Source of the DNA: CATOSP01 sp965216155
Lineage (GTDB): Bacteria; Chloroflexota; Dehalococcoidia; Lucifugimonadales; UBA3495
Length of the DNA: 64,000 bases
Assembly (NCBI GenBank): GCA_965216155.1
Contig: CBDCFD010000005.1
Location: forward strand, 835,067-899,066
Reading direction: 5' to 3'
Part shown: positions 34,602-43,482 of the stretch, one piece after another
How positions within the stretch are numbered: the stretch's first letter is position 1
Layout: every line of letters starts with the position of its first letter
Position numbers and translations under genes: made by a program
The notes under the pieces: generated by a model
Databases searched by the model: none
The model's input: only the letters and a program-made list of their open reading frames with translations
Told to the model about the DNA's origin: nothing

Positions 34602-34880
34602 ATGACCACATACAGCATCAGGGAAGCGAAGGCCCGCCTCAGCGAGATACTCCGGGGCCTGGACCGCGGCGATGAGGTGATCATCACGCGCCGGGGACGC
34701 CCGTGCGGACGGCTCACCGCGGTGGATGCCGGCGTCGGCGACAGACCATCCCTGGCCACGCTGAGGGGCGCCCTCTCGCAACTGCCCGATGCCGGCTACC
34801 AGGACTTCTTGGACATCAAGGGCATCTGGGAGAATGGGGAGCGGTTGCCCGACGGAATGTCCGGGGACAAAGGTGGTTAG
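34602..34880 (+). CDS. Phd/YefM-family antitoxin
   Basis: The start is set at MTTYSIREAKARLSEILRGL; in-frame starts at 34557 (GTG) and 34593 (ATG) are possible. The N-terminal Phd/YefM fold (SIREAKARLSEIL, GDEVIITRRGRPCGRLT) binds DNA as a dimer and the C-terminal tail (DFLDIKGIWENGERLPDG) would wrap the toxin. Its stop overlaps the GTG start of the PIN toxin by 8 nt, the usual toxin-antitoxin arrangement with autoregulation. Confidence 0.85.
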   Translation: MTTYSIREAKARLSEILRGLDRGDEVIITRRGRPCGRLTAVDAGVGDRPSLATLRGALSQLPDAGYQDFLDIKGIWENGERLPDGMSGDKGG

Positions 34881-35244
34881 CCGGAACCGGTTCGTTGTCG
34901 ACACCCATGCCCTCTGGTGGTATTTCCAAGCCCCGGAGCGCCTCAGCGTCGCCGCCAGCGCCACGGTGGTTGTTCCCGCCATCGTGGTGGCCGAGTTCTA
35001 CTACCTGTCGGCCAAGCTGGGCAGTCCCCTGGAACCGTCGGCATTGCTGGAGGCGCTGGACTCGGTGAGCGGGATAGAACTGTCCGAGTTGGGCCGGGCA
35101 CAGCTGGAGAGGCTGGACCGGTTTCCCGAGGTTCCGGAGATGCACGACCGGCTGATCGCCGCGGAGGCGGACGCGCTGGGCGCACCGGTGGTGACCCGGG
35201 ACGAGGCGCTGGCGGCGTCGGACCGGGTGGCCACCGTCTGGTAG
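34873..35244 (+). CDS. PIN-domain (VapC-like) toxin
   Basis: Read from GTG at 34873, overlapping the antitoxin stop, this is a 123-residue PIN ribonuclease. The acidic residues of the metal site appear in FVVDTHALWWYF, IVVAEFYYLSAKLG, HDRLIAAEADALGAPVVTRD and the following DEAL. Such toxins cleave RNA, often initiator tRNA or rRNA. Longer frames upstream overlap the antitoxin and are not used. The helicase gene starts 43 nt downstream. Confidence 0.85.
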   Translation: MVSRNRFVVDTHALWWYFQAPERLSVAASATVVVPAIVVAEFYYLSAKLGSPLEPSALLEALDSVSGIELSELGRAQLERLDRFPEVPEMHDRLIAAEADALGAPVVTRDEALAASDRVATVW

Positions 35245-35287
35245 CTGCCGCCCCGCCCGCCGTTGCACTGAGCATTGCCGCGACAGC

Positions 35288-37930
35288 ATGAACATTCACG
35301 ACGAGATCACAATCCCCGGCCAGGAGGCCCGCCACGGCGAGGTGCCCGCTTGGCTGGCCGACAGCCCGCTCTGGCCCGCGGTGAAAGCCCAGACGGGCGG
35401 TGGGCAGCTCTTCCTGCACCAGGCCACGGGGCTGGAACTGTTGGGATACGGCCACAACCTGGTGATCAGCACCGGCACCGCCAGCGGCAAGTCCCTGGTC
35501 TTCCAGGCCCCCACCCTGCACCACCTGGCCACCCATCCGAATGCCACGGCCATCGCCATCTACCCCATCAAGGCCCTGGCCCGGGACCAGGTCATCCGGT
35601 GGCGGAACATGGCAGAGGCCGCCGCTCTGGACCCCGCCGCCATCAACCGGATTGACGGCGACCTACGCGACCTGACCGAGCGGCGGCAGGTCCTGCAGCG
35701 CACCCGGTTGGCCCTGATGACCCCCGACGTGATCCAGCAGTGGCTCATGGCCTACTCGGATCCCCTCTACGGCAAACGGCCGCTGCGCCACGACCTCAGG
35801 GAGGTGCAGAACACCCAGTACAACGTGCGCCGCTTCCTATCCAACCTGGCATTCCTCATCCTGGACGAGGCCCACACCTACGACGGCGCGCTGGGCACCC
35901 ACTGCCTCTACTTGGTGCAGCGGCTGCAGCAGAAGCGCCGGGAGCTGATGTCCCGGTTCGAGCCCCTGCGGGTCATCGCCGCCAGCGCGACCATCCACAA
36001 CCCGGCCCAGCATCTGGAGACCCTCACCGGCCTGCCCTTCCAAGTGGTGGACGACCGGTACGACGGCAGCCCCCGGGCGGAGCTGACTGTGCAGCACGCC
36101 GTCGGCCGTGCGCCCCACGACGAGGGCTGGCGGGACCTGCAGGACGCGGTGCGCGAGGTGATCAGCGAAGATCCGGACCGGTCGTACATCGCCTTCGTGG
36201 ACGACCGGCAGCTGGCGGAACGCGCCGCGGCGGGCATCGAGGCCGCCCGCAGCATCACCGAGGATGCCATCATCGTGGAGTCCCGGGACGCCATGGCCTA
36301 CCGTTCGGGGCTCATGCGCCGGGAGCGCATCGAGGAGGCGCTGCGGGCCGGTGAGATCCGGGGCATCGCCAGCACCAGCGCCATGGAGCTGGGCATCGAC
36401 ATCCCAGACCTGCAGGTGGGATTCAACCTGGGGTTGCCCCACTCGGTGGGACGCCTCAGGCAACGGGCCGGACGGGTGGGACGCAACAGCCCCGGACGGT
36501 TCATCATCGTAGCACCGCGCCACGCCTTCCAGTTCCACGAGGACAGCCTGGAGACCTACTGGCGACAGCCGGTGGAGCCGGCCCGGCTCTATCCCTCCAA
36601 TCCCAACATCAGGAACACCCACGGCCGCTGCCTGGCCAAGGAGACGGACCTCAATGGCACGGAGCGCGCCCTGCCGTCGCCCACGGATGCTTGGCCGGAG
36701 CAGCTGCCCCAGACACTCCGGGAGATCGCCCGGGGCGACCACTACGCGCCGGAGTTCCAGACCGGAGATCCCCAGCAACCCCACCGCAACGACATCCGGG
36801 ACGCCGCCGACGGGCGGGCGCGCATTGTGCAGATTCTACCGGAGGGGGAAACGGAGCTACTGACCAGCGAGGTTACCCGCCGGGAGGCGGCCCGCGACGC
36901 CTACCCGCTGGCCACCTACTTCCACGCCAAGCAGTCCTATTCCATCCTGGGCTGGCGGGAGACCCGCGGCGAGACGCTGATCACGGCGCGCCACGCTCCG
37001 CCTCGGGAGACCCGGCCCGTCACCCGCAGCGGCGCCACCCTCACGCTGCAGCAGCCCCGCACATCCGCGCTGGGCCACCTGGAATACTGCACCCATGCGC
37101 AGGCGGTGGCCTGGGAGCGGATCGTCGGCTGCGCAATGCGGGAACCGGGCGACGGGGAATGGCGGGAGGTCCACTACGGCGTGGAGGGCATCCCCGAGGT
37201 GATGACCAGCCTGCGCACCACGGCCACCCTGATCATCGTCTGGGAGGACTGGTTCGACGACGCCAACACGCGTCGGGACGTGGCCCGGGCCCTCCGGACG
37301 GTGATGTGCGGTCGTGAATCGATACACCCCGCCGACATACGGACCACGCACCAGAACGTCCAGGTGGTGCGGGACGGGCGCAGCAGCGAGGTGAGCCGCG
37401 CCATCGTCATCTGGGACAAGGTGGGCGGCGGCCTGGGCCTCTCGAAGGCGGTGGCCGACAACCTGGGACGCTACACTCAGGCGCTGCTGGAGATCGTCCG
37501 GCAGCCGGGCCAGCGTTCGGAGCAGGAACGGCTGCTCAGGGAGGATACCGCCGCAGCGCTGCACCGGTGGGCCGCCAGCATGGCGCCCCACACCCTGGGC
37601 CCCGAGCACACCCCAGCCATCACCGAGTACGCCGGTACTACATTCCGCAGCCAGCTGGAGGCCAGGTGGGCGGCATACTTCGACCAGCGCGGGATTGCAT
37701 GGCAGTACGACCCGGTCCGGCTCAGCGGCTGGACTCCCGACTTCCGGCTCGTACTCAACGGCGTCGAAGCCTACGCCGAAGTCAAGCCCGTGAGCGAATT
37801 TCCCTTGGACGTGACCCAGCGGGTGCTGGGCGCCGGCTGGACGGGCGACATCCTGATCCTGGGCCGGGAGCCGCGCCACGCCTGGCGTTACCAAGGCGAC
37901 GGATGGAACCCGGTGGACCTGGCCGCATGA
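35288..37930 (+). CDS. MrfA/Hrq1-like DEAD/DEAH helicase with C-terminal nuclease-like domain
   Basis: An 880-residue SF2 helicase. Motif I STGTASGKS is at residues 61-69, motif II LDEAHTYDG near 192, motif III ASATI near 235, and motif VI QRAGRVGRNSPGRF near 396. The core and following regions resemble the YprA/MrfA/Hrq1 group of repair helicases. The last 98 residues, TFRSQLEARWAAYFDQRGIA, GWTPDFRLV and EAYAEVKPV, have the PD...ExK layout of a PD-(D/E)XK nuclease or Holliday-junction-type domain, which is not part of standard MrfA. It could be a repair enzyme or a helicase-nuclease defence protein. It starts 43 nt after the PIN toxin, so read-through transcription is possible. Confidence 0.85.
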   Translation: MNIHDEITIPGQEARHGEVPAWLADSPLWPAVKAQTGGGQLFLHQATGLELLGYGHNLVISTGTASGKSLVFQAPTLHHLATHPNATAIAIYPIKALARDQVIRWRNMAEAAALDPAAINRIDGDLRDLTERRQVLQRTRLALMTPDVIQQWLMAYSDPLYGKRPLRHDLREVQNTQYNVRRFLSNLAFLILDEAHTYDGALGTHCLYLVQRLQQKRRELMSRFEPLRVIAASATIHNPAQHLETLTGLPFQVVDDRYDGSPRAELTVQHAVGRAPHDEGWRDLQDAVREVISEDPDRSYIAFVDDRQLAERAAAGIEAARSITEDAIIVESRDAMAYRSGLMRRERIEEALRAGEIRGIASTSAMELGIDIPDLQVGFNLGLPHSVGRLRQRAGRVGRNSPGRFIIVAPRHAFQFHEDSLETYWRQPVEPARLYPSNPNIRNTHGRCLAKETDLNGTERALPSPTDAWPEQLPQTLREIARGDHYAPEFQTGDPQQPHRNDIRDAADGRARIVQILPEGETELLTSEVTRREAARDAYPLATYFHAKQSYSILGWRETRGETLITARHAPPRETRPVTRSGATLTLQQPRTSALGHLEYCTHAQAVAWERIVGCAMREPGDGEWREVHYGVEGIPEVMTSLRTTATLIIVWEDWFDDANTRRDVARALRTVMCGRESIHPADIRTTHQNVQVVRDGRSSEVSRAIVIWDKVGGGLGLSKAVADNLGRYTQALLEIVRQPGQRSEQERLLREDTAAALHRWAASMAPHTLGPEHTPAITEYAGTTFRSQLEARWAAYFDQRGIAWQYDPVRLSGWTPDFRLVLNGVEAYAEVKPVSEFPLDVTQRVLGAGWTGDILILGREPRHAWRYQGDGWNPVDLAA

Positions 37931-38285
37931 AAACCGCCGTGCTCTGCGGATGGCCGGCGCGTCAGGCCGCACATTCCGTCAGCGAAGCGCTCACAGCGAC
38001 GGGCTGCCCGTCCGGGGAATGGCTGACCGGTAAGGATTTAACTAGGACGAGCCGACGGCAACCATCCCTGGCCGGCGCGGATACGTACACGTTTGCAGTA
38101 GCTGGAATATCCCGGACGACTGCACTCGGCATGAGCGGGGATATGGTGTGCCCTGCGGCGGCGGACATCGCCGACCTGAGCAGCATGAACACGGCCCCCG
38201 CAGTAGACAGAGAAGCTGGCCATCCTTCGCTCCCGTCAGGAACGCGCCAGGACTCCCATGGGAATTGCCAGTCAGCGCGGCTGAA
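37931..38285. other. Intergenic between converging genes
   Basis: About 355 nt between the helicase stop and the stop of the minus-strand small gene. Short frames on both strands do not resemble proteins, and I see no clear terminator hairpin with a T run. Confidence 0.45.
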
Positions 38286-38603
38286 CTAGATAATCCTGTC
38301 TCCCCGACTTGGCGTGGACTGGCTGTCCGGCTCGTCCGCCGCTCCGGGCAGCGGGGTCAAAATTACGCGCCAACGGGGAGTTTCCTTGGACGCCTCGACC
38401 AGGAATTCCTCCAGCGGGACATCGATGTCAATATCGTCGAATTCGAAGTTGAAGACGGCCTTCATGTCAGCGGGGCAGACGATGCCAGCGGTAGCGTTGT
38501 TCTCGCGTCCCACCCGCCTCAGCTCTTCGCGTTCGGCGAGGGTCATCTTGATCCGGCGGTGGCAGCCGGCAATGGTGCATTTAACCGGGGCTCTTCTGGG
38601 CAT
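38286..38603 (-). CDS. Small hypothetical protein with Cys/His cluster
   Basis: Start at MPRRAPVKCTIAGCHRRIKM, just after AGGGAA; a longer start 27 nt upstream is possible. The 105-residue product has a CTIAGCH...C motif that could bind zinc, a basic N-terminus (TLAEREELRRVG) and an acidic middle (FEFDDIDIDVPLEEFLVEAS). No domain is recognised, and the gene stands alone. Confidence 0.45.
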   Translation of the reverse strand: MPRRAPVKCTIAGCHRRIKMTLAEREELRRVGRENNATAGIVCPADMKAVFNFEFDDIDIDVPLEEFLVEASKETPRWRVILTPLPGAADEPDSQSTPSRGDRII

Positions 38604-38630
38604 TTCCCTAATATTACAACGACAGCTCAA

Positions 38631-39217
38631 GGAAGGGGTTTTTCGGGCATGCGCGCAAGATGTTCAGCGTCAACTTGTACCTCCGCCGATTACATGCAGG
38701 GGAGGCATAGAAAATTCATCGATGGCTATCTAAAGGGAGTGGCCCGGTGCTCCGAGTGCTGGGCCGCTGCTGTTTGGGTAGAATTCGATATAGTTCCCTA
38801 TCGTCACGAGCTTTACTCGAGGGTTTAACCCGCCCCCAACCGGGGCTGACGTTTGCGCTACCGCCGGAGGTACAAACGACAAAATTGCGGTTTGCACAAC
38901 CGGTCTTCTGGTGAGACAACGTAATCGAGGGGCACAAATCAGCTTCTGTGACAGGGTCGAACCTTCCCCAGACTGTTGGCAGGTCAATATGCGATGTTTA
39001 GTCCAGTCCGGTTGGATAACCAATTGTTCCTGACTGAAGTGGTCTGTATTGACCGCCTCTTTGAAGTTGATCACGTCATTCACCAGAGTGCCGGTTGCGG
39101 TGACCACTGTGAGAACTTGTAGATTCTCTGCGCTTATTACAATCGGGTGAAGGGCAGCAGGCTGCAGGAATATCTCACCGCTCGATTGCGCGAGTTGAGT
39201 ATTGGAGTTTGAGGGCT
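38631..39217. other. Intergenic, nothing recognised
   Basis: About 590 nt upstream of the membrane-protein gene. Minus-strand frames of 70-125 codons are present but lack recognisable composition or motifs, and the stretch is more AT-rich than its surroundings. Confidence 0.4.
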
Positions 39218-40213
39218 ATGTCCGGTGCCGACATTTCTATAAGTGAGTTGAATCAGGCCGAGCGCCGTTTCGTTGTTCGCGCTTTCCTGCGGTCAGTCGG
39301 TGCCGATGTGGCATTGACCGAACTCGCACGTTCGAAGCGTCAGGTCCCGTATGAGGATGTGCTGGGAGCTTTGAACCTCTCAGTTTGGCCTAATTCTGAG
39401 ACCACTTACGTGGAGTTAGCATGGTTGTCCGAGCCCCTTTGCAGTTCTAAGTTTCCGCGGTTGTGTGCCTACTCGGTATTCGGCTCGTTGTCGACTGATG
39501 TCCAATTGTGGATTGGCAAAACTCCGCGTAAACCCGTTGATGGGTCTTTCCTTTTGACGGGGCGTGTATTGCTTGGCGCGATAATCCGCATATACCAAAT
39601 CAAAGTCGTAGAACTGAGCCATCCTAATCCCATCGTCAATTTCGCTAAGAGGAACCAGCGCCTTTTCATTCGCTGGGGTCTCCCCTTGATGTACCTCGTC
39701 GGCTACCTCGTTTATGCCTATTTTCGGCACGGCATTAGCCTGGATACACTCTTCCCTGTGTCGACGGGTCTCGTCTCATTTTTTTATTTCCGATACGGGC
39801 TGAGGAACTTGCCTCCGAACACGTTCTTTTTGATTACGGCGTTATTGTGCTTCTTTGGGCTGCCTTATCTCGTTTATGATCCGTCGGAGTATGTCCCCTT
39901 TGGTGCCGATTCCGAATATCCTCATTTGGCCGGGTTGGTCTCCTCCTTGACCCTTGGAGCGTGCATGTGGTTAACCGAAGCGCTTGATAATTTCGAAGAG
40001 ACTTGGAGCGAAGCGTTCAGGAATCGCTTCCGCTCATACCGCCGTGGGATTACCTTGCTTTCGGTCACTACGGTCACCGGTTACCCGATCTTTCTTGTGC
40101 ACGCCTATGCAATCCATCAGATTGTCGTCGAGAATAACCTCTTGTTTATCCCATTGGTTCTCTTTGGGGTGATCGCGTTCTCCGATTTCCTGCATCGCTT
40201 GCTGGAACGGTAG
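39218..40213 (+). CDS. Multi-pass membrane protein of unknown function
   Basis: The ATG at 39218 (MSGADISISELNQAERRFVV) is preferred over the in-frame TTG at 39209. The first 130 residues look soluble. About six hydrophobic segments follow: PLMYLVGYLVYAYF, VSTGLVSFFYFRYG, TFFLITALLCFFGLPYLV, AGLVSSLTLGACMWLT, ITLLSVTTVTGYPIFLVHAY and LLFIPLVLFGVIAFS. The segment is AT-rich relative to its neighbours and flanked by non-coding DNA, which suggests recent acquisition. A soluble sensor plus membrane domain is a common effector layout, but no family was recognised. Confidence 0.65.
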   Translation: MSGADISISELNQAERRFVVRAFLRSVGADVALTELARSKRQVPYEDVLGALNLSVWPNSETTYVELAWLSEPLCSSKFPRLCAYSVFGSLSTDVQLWIGKTPRKPVDGSFLLTGRVLLGAIIRIYQIKVVELSHPNPIVNFAKRNQRLFIRWGLPLMYLVGYLVYAYFRHGISLDTLFPVSTGLVSFFYFRYGLRNLPPNTFFLITALLCFFGLPYLVYDPSEYVPFGADSEYPHLAGLVSSLTLGACMWLTEALDNFEETWSEAFRNRFRSYRRGITLLSVTTVTGYPIFLVHAYAIHQIVVENNLLFIPLVLFGVIAFSDFLHRLLER

Positions 40214-40499
40214 GCGCGGTATGGGACCTTTCCTTCGATTAAGAGCGACCATGGCCGGACTGAACTATGAGTAATTCTCACGAATCCTCAGAAACCCAGA
40301 ACAGTGCGGACGCATAGCCGGGACCCAGTAAGCCTGCAAGGGGTGAGCTGGCTGGACGAAACCGCCGCCGAGTCCTGCGGAGGGTCCAGTTGCCATCGGT
40401 TGGGGGACCACCAAGCCGACGCCTAGATGAAGCAGGAACCGGTGTTCTGATATTCGCGGTTTGCACAACGCCCGTTCTGGCCCGTTATGGAGTAGAAAG

Positions 40500-40970
40500 A
40501 TGGCAAAGGAACGTCTTATGAGCTTCGCACCTGGAGACGTCCGGAGGAGCATCCTCCGGTGTACGAATTGCGAGGGCGAAATTGCTTATTCTATGAAACG
40601 CTCCATACCGAACGTACCTGAGGAATGTCCTCTGTGCACGCAAGACTGGAGCCAGTCGGTGCAGTATGAAGACTACAAAGCCCGCGTCGAACTTCTGTGC
40701 AGGGCACTGGAGTTACTGTCTGTTGCTGATGATAGGGTGTTCCACGACTCAGCTGGCGACAACGAATCTGACTGGGCACCTTGGACCGTGCGGCTGGTGA
40801 TAGAGGGTCGCCCGGCCCAACCAGGCGTGGGCCGCCGAAATCACCTACTTGCCCATGTCCCGGGGATTCCTCTACCTGGTCGCCATCATGGACTGGCACA
40901 GCCGGTACGTGGTGGGCTGGCGGTTGTCCAACACTCTGGAAGCCGGCTTTTGCGCCGAGGCCCTTACTGA
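40500..40970 (+). CDS. Zinc-ribbon hypothetical protein, 3' end replaced by IS3 fragment
   Basis: The native part, MAKERLMSFAPGDVRRSILR then CTNCEGEIAYS...CPLC, carries one CxxC...CxxC zinc ribbon and a helical stretch (ARVELLCRALELLSVADDR). From about 40810 the DNA is an IS3 transposase fragment in another frame, so the last 50 codons of the open frame are not original. The true C-terminus is lost. Confidence 0.45.
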   Translation: MAKERLMSFAPGDVRRSILRCTNCEGEIAYSMKRSIPNVPEECPLCTQDWSQSVQYEDYKARVELLCRALELLSVADDRVFHDSAGDNESDWAPWTVRLVIEGRPAQPGVGRRNHLLAHVPGIPLPGRHHGLAQPVRGGLAVVQHSGSRLLRRGPY

Positions 40971-41225
40971 GGCGCTGGGCCACGGCAGGCCGGAGCTGTT
41001 TAACACCGACCAAAGCCTGCCCCAGCGAAGGCTGGGGGCAGCCAGTTCACCAGCGGGGAGTTCATCCGGATCCTTCAGGACCATGCGGTCAAGATCAGCA
41101 TGGACGGGAAAGGGCGCTACGCCGACAACATCTTCGTGGAGCGGCTGTGACGGACGGTGAAGTATGAGGAGGTGTACCTGAAAGCCTACGCCAACGCCAG
41201 TGAAGCTAGGAGGGAACTGGGCTGT
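40813..41225 (+). pseudogene. IS3-type orfB, integrase-core fragment
   Basis: It enters at RPNQAWAAEITYLPMSRGFL, with the first catalytic Asp in FLYLVAIMDWHSRYVVGWRL. FNTDQ marks the second Asp, then a frameshift. In another frame GSQFTSGEFIRILQDHAVKI, DNIFVERL and a stop within the conserved WRTVKYEEVYL follow. It is the complementary half of the IS3 orfA/orfB remnant at 46.6-47.2 kb. Degenerate and non-functional. Confidence 0.75.
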
Positions 41226-41255
41226 CAAGGGCGTCGACAAAACATGCCAGTGGGG

Positions 41256-42902
41256 TGTCGAAGTTCAGGGGAAATGTCCGGTTAAGTGTTCAGCGAAAAT
41301 GTCACTCGGTTAGGCCTGGATGGTATCAGATGACGGCGTGGCAGCAACAACCGCCCGGGCTTGTCGCGTTGGAGGGCCTTCGGCATCCATGTATTTCTTT
41401 ATGGTGGCTCTGTGGATTCCCAATTCCCGCTCGATTGCCCGAAGCGACATCCCCTTGCGCCTGGCTTTCTGAATTGCCTTCCATCGTTCCTTCTGAAGGA
41501 ACGTCGGTTTGCGCGCAGGGGTGGCTGTGGGCCTGCCGGCTGTGGCCACGTCGTCAGTGATCATACCGCGACCGTTCTCGCCCTCCGCCCTTGAGTCCAG
41601 CGGTTCGAGAGCCGCCGTCCAGCGTTCTCCCAGGCCGTGGGCGCCGTAGGTCGGGACAGGAACACTTGCGGAGGCTCCGTGGCCGTTCCGGAGAAATACC
41701 GGACTGGGTGGCGCCTCCTGGGACGCGATGATGCGCCCCTCATGCCGCACCGATAGGCCGCCGTCCAGTCTCTCCAGGACTTCCACAGCCGCTCCGGCAT
41801 AGCTGGGACGTTCCCGCCCTGGCAGCAACTGCAGGGTATGCAGCTGGAATCTCACCGTGTTGTCCTTGGCCACTTTTCTGCGGTGCTTGGAGCACAGAAT
41901 CTGTTCCAGACACAGCTCCGGGTCCAGGGGCCGGAATGCAGGCTCAGGGTATTGCGGTGGAACACGGAAACGCCGGTTGAATCGCGGCAGGAACTGCTCC
42001 AGCACGCTGTTGGCTTCCTCGATACTGCTCGCCCCTGCCAGCCGCAGTTCGGTTACGAGGCGGTCCTGGAAAGTTTCCGCCATCCGCTCCACTCTTCCCT
42101 TGGCCTGGGGAGAGAGGGCGAATATCATCTGGATCCCCAGTTCGTCCATGGCCCGGCTGAACTGGGTTGGCATCCCGGGGAGGCCGGAGCCGGGCGTGTG
42201 CCTGAAGACCCCGTGCCGGTCGGTGTACAGGGCGAGGGGAATGCCGCGGCGCTGCAAGAGGCGCTGGATCAGCAGGAAGTAGCTGTGGGCGTCCTCCTTC
42301 TCGCAGAAGAGGGCGTCGACCACCGTGCCGGTGGCATCGTCCACTGCGATCAGCAGCGTGAACGGTAGCATCCGGTCCCCCAACCACGGGTGATGACTGC
42401 CGTCCATCTGGATCAACATTCCCTGCCGGGGCATCCGCTGGCGGCGTACCCGGTGCTTTGGCTGGCGCCTGCGCCGCGGACTGCTCAACCCGGCGTTGAC
42501 CAGGATGCGCCGCAGGGTGGTCCTGCCGATGTCGATGCCGTCGCGCTCGCTCAGCAACTCTGAGAGATGGGTGTGGTTGGTCCCTGAGTACCTGGTGTGA
42601 GCCAGGTGAACCAGAGCGGTTGCAACGGGCTCGGGAGTTGCGTTGGCCGGCTTGCGGCCCCGGAGACCGTGAGCAACGGCGGCAACGCCTTTCTCCTGGT
42701 AAGCCGCAAGGATACGCCGGGTGTGTCGCGGGCTGACACCCATGAGTGTAGCCGCCTGATCCAGCGTCATGTGCTCAGCCAGCAGGCTGTTGAGGATCTT
42801 GAGTCTCGTCTGTTCTTTGGGCGTCAAAGTCACATTCTCCATAAGTTGAATGTGACATTTCTGCTGGCCAGTTAGTAAGGACATTTCCCCTGAACTTCGA
42901 CA
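41256..42902. mobile_element. Complete ISNCY-type insertion sequence (1647 bp)
   Basis: Both ends begin with the 24-bp inverted repeat TGTCGAAGTTCAGGGGAAAT-GTCC (41256-41279 and the complement at 42879-42902). A looser copy of AAATGTC..GAAATGTCAC follows further in. Outside, AGTGGGG at 41249-41255 and again at 42903-42909 is a 7-bp target duplication. A single intact transposase fills the element. The intact ends and duplication indicate a recent insertion. Confidence 0.85.
41310..42842 (-). CDS. ISNCY-type DDE transposase
   Basis: Read from MENVTLTPKEQTRLKILNSL (510 residues); the frame is open to the element end but this Met follows the terminal repeat. N-terminal HTH: TLDQAATLMGVSPRHTRRIL. 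The DDE core starts MLIQMDGSHHPWLGDRMLPF, then DDATGTVVDALFCEKEDAHS, YTDRHGVFRH and ALSPQAKGRVERMAETFQDR. A C-terminal HTH (LRAIERELGIHRATIKKYMD) closes it. The catalytic triad appears complete, so the element may be active. Confidence 0.85.
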   Translation of the reverse strand: MENVTLTPKEQTRLKILNSLLAEHMTLDQAATLMGVSPRHTRRILAAYQEKGVAAVAHGLRGRKPANATPEPVATALVHLAHTRYSGTNHTHLSELLSERDGIDIGRTTLRRILVNAGLSSPRRRRQPKHRVRRQRMPRQGMLIQMDGSHHPWLGDRMLPFTLLIAVDDATGTVVDALFCEKEDAHSYFLLIQRLLQRRGIPLALYTDRHGVFRHTPGSGLPGMPTQFSRAMDELGIQMIFALSPQAKGRVERMAETFQDRLVTELRLAGASSIEEANSVLEQFLPRFNRRFRVPPQYPEPAFRPLDPELCLEQILCSKHRRKVAKDNTVRFQLHTLQLLPGRERPSYAGAAVEVLERLDGGLSVRHEGRIIASQEAPPSPVFLRNGHGASASVPVPTYGAHGLGERWTAALEPLDSRAEGENGRGMITDDVATAGRPTATPARKPTFLQKERWKAIQKARRKGMSLRAIERELGIHRATIKKYMDAEGPPTRQARAVVAATPSSDTIQA

Positions 42903-42952
42903 AGTGGGGCGGAGCAAAAGTGTACCAGCTGAGAGGTCATTGGCCAGCGTAA

Positions 42953-43383
42953 ATGTCCGGGCCAGTTGTTCGGGAGAAGTGTCACAGAGGCAGGCTGGCA
43001 GAAGGCTGGTGAGTGAGTGAGGTCGTTTCTGGCGCGACTTATGGGTTGTCTAATTCGTCCGGGGCTTGCGCTGCGGCGGTCTCCCGGCTGCGCTTGAGGC
43101 GGTAGCTCTCACCGTTCATCTCCAGGATGTGGACGTGGTGGGTGAGGCGGTCCAGCAGCGCGCCGGTGAGCCGTTCCGAGCCGAAGACCTCGGTCCACTC
43201 GTCGAAGGGAAGGTTGGTGGTCACCATTGTGGAGCCCCGTTCGTAGCGCTGGCTGAAGACCTCGAAGAGGAGTTCCGTGCCGGTGGTGGACAGCAATACG
43301 AAGCGCAATTCGTCGATGATGAGCGGTTTGAGGCGAGCCAGTTGCCACTGTAGGTTGAGCAGTCTGCGGTCGTCTCGTGTCAA
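42953..43383 (-). pseudogene. istB: IS21-type istB 3' half with element end
   Basis: The coding part (43039-43383) reads from EARDDRRLLNLQ-like sequence to PLIIDELRFVLLS (Walker B). It then passes through FEVFSQRYERGSTMVTTNLP and FDEWTEVFGSERLTGALLDR to ILEMNGESYRLKRS, the C-terminus of IstB. The P-loop half is absent. Just beyond the stop, AAATGTCC..AGAAGTGTCAC at 42954-42989 looks like the element terminus. The missing half is at 33704-34099. Confidence 0.75.
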
Positions 43384-43482
43384 TTACTTAGGCTGCAACC
43401 CCGACAACCCGTAATGCCACTCCATGTACATCAGTTTGGCAACAGCTCCCAAGGATGGATTTACCCGAGACCAAACTCACGC

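Noticed and set aside
35837..37972. Long minus-strand open frames (315 and 371 codons) opposite the helicase
   Set aside because: They lie entirely antisense to a helicase with all motifs, are rich in Gly/Ala/Val/His without domain structure, and are typical antisense frames of GC-rich genes.
38716..39107. Minus-strand frames of 73 and 125 codons between the small Cys protein and the membrane protein
   Set aside because: Overlapping frames with no motif, no ribosome binding site and unremarkable composition; left as intergenic.
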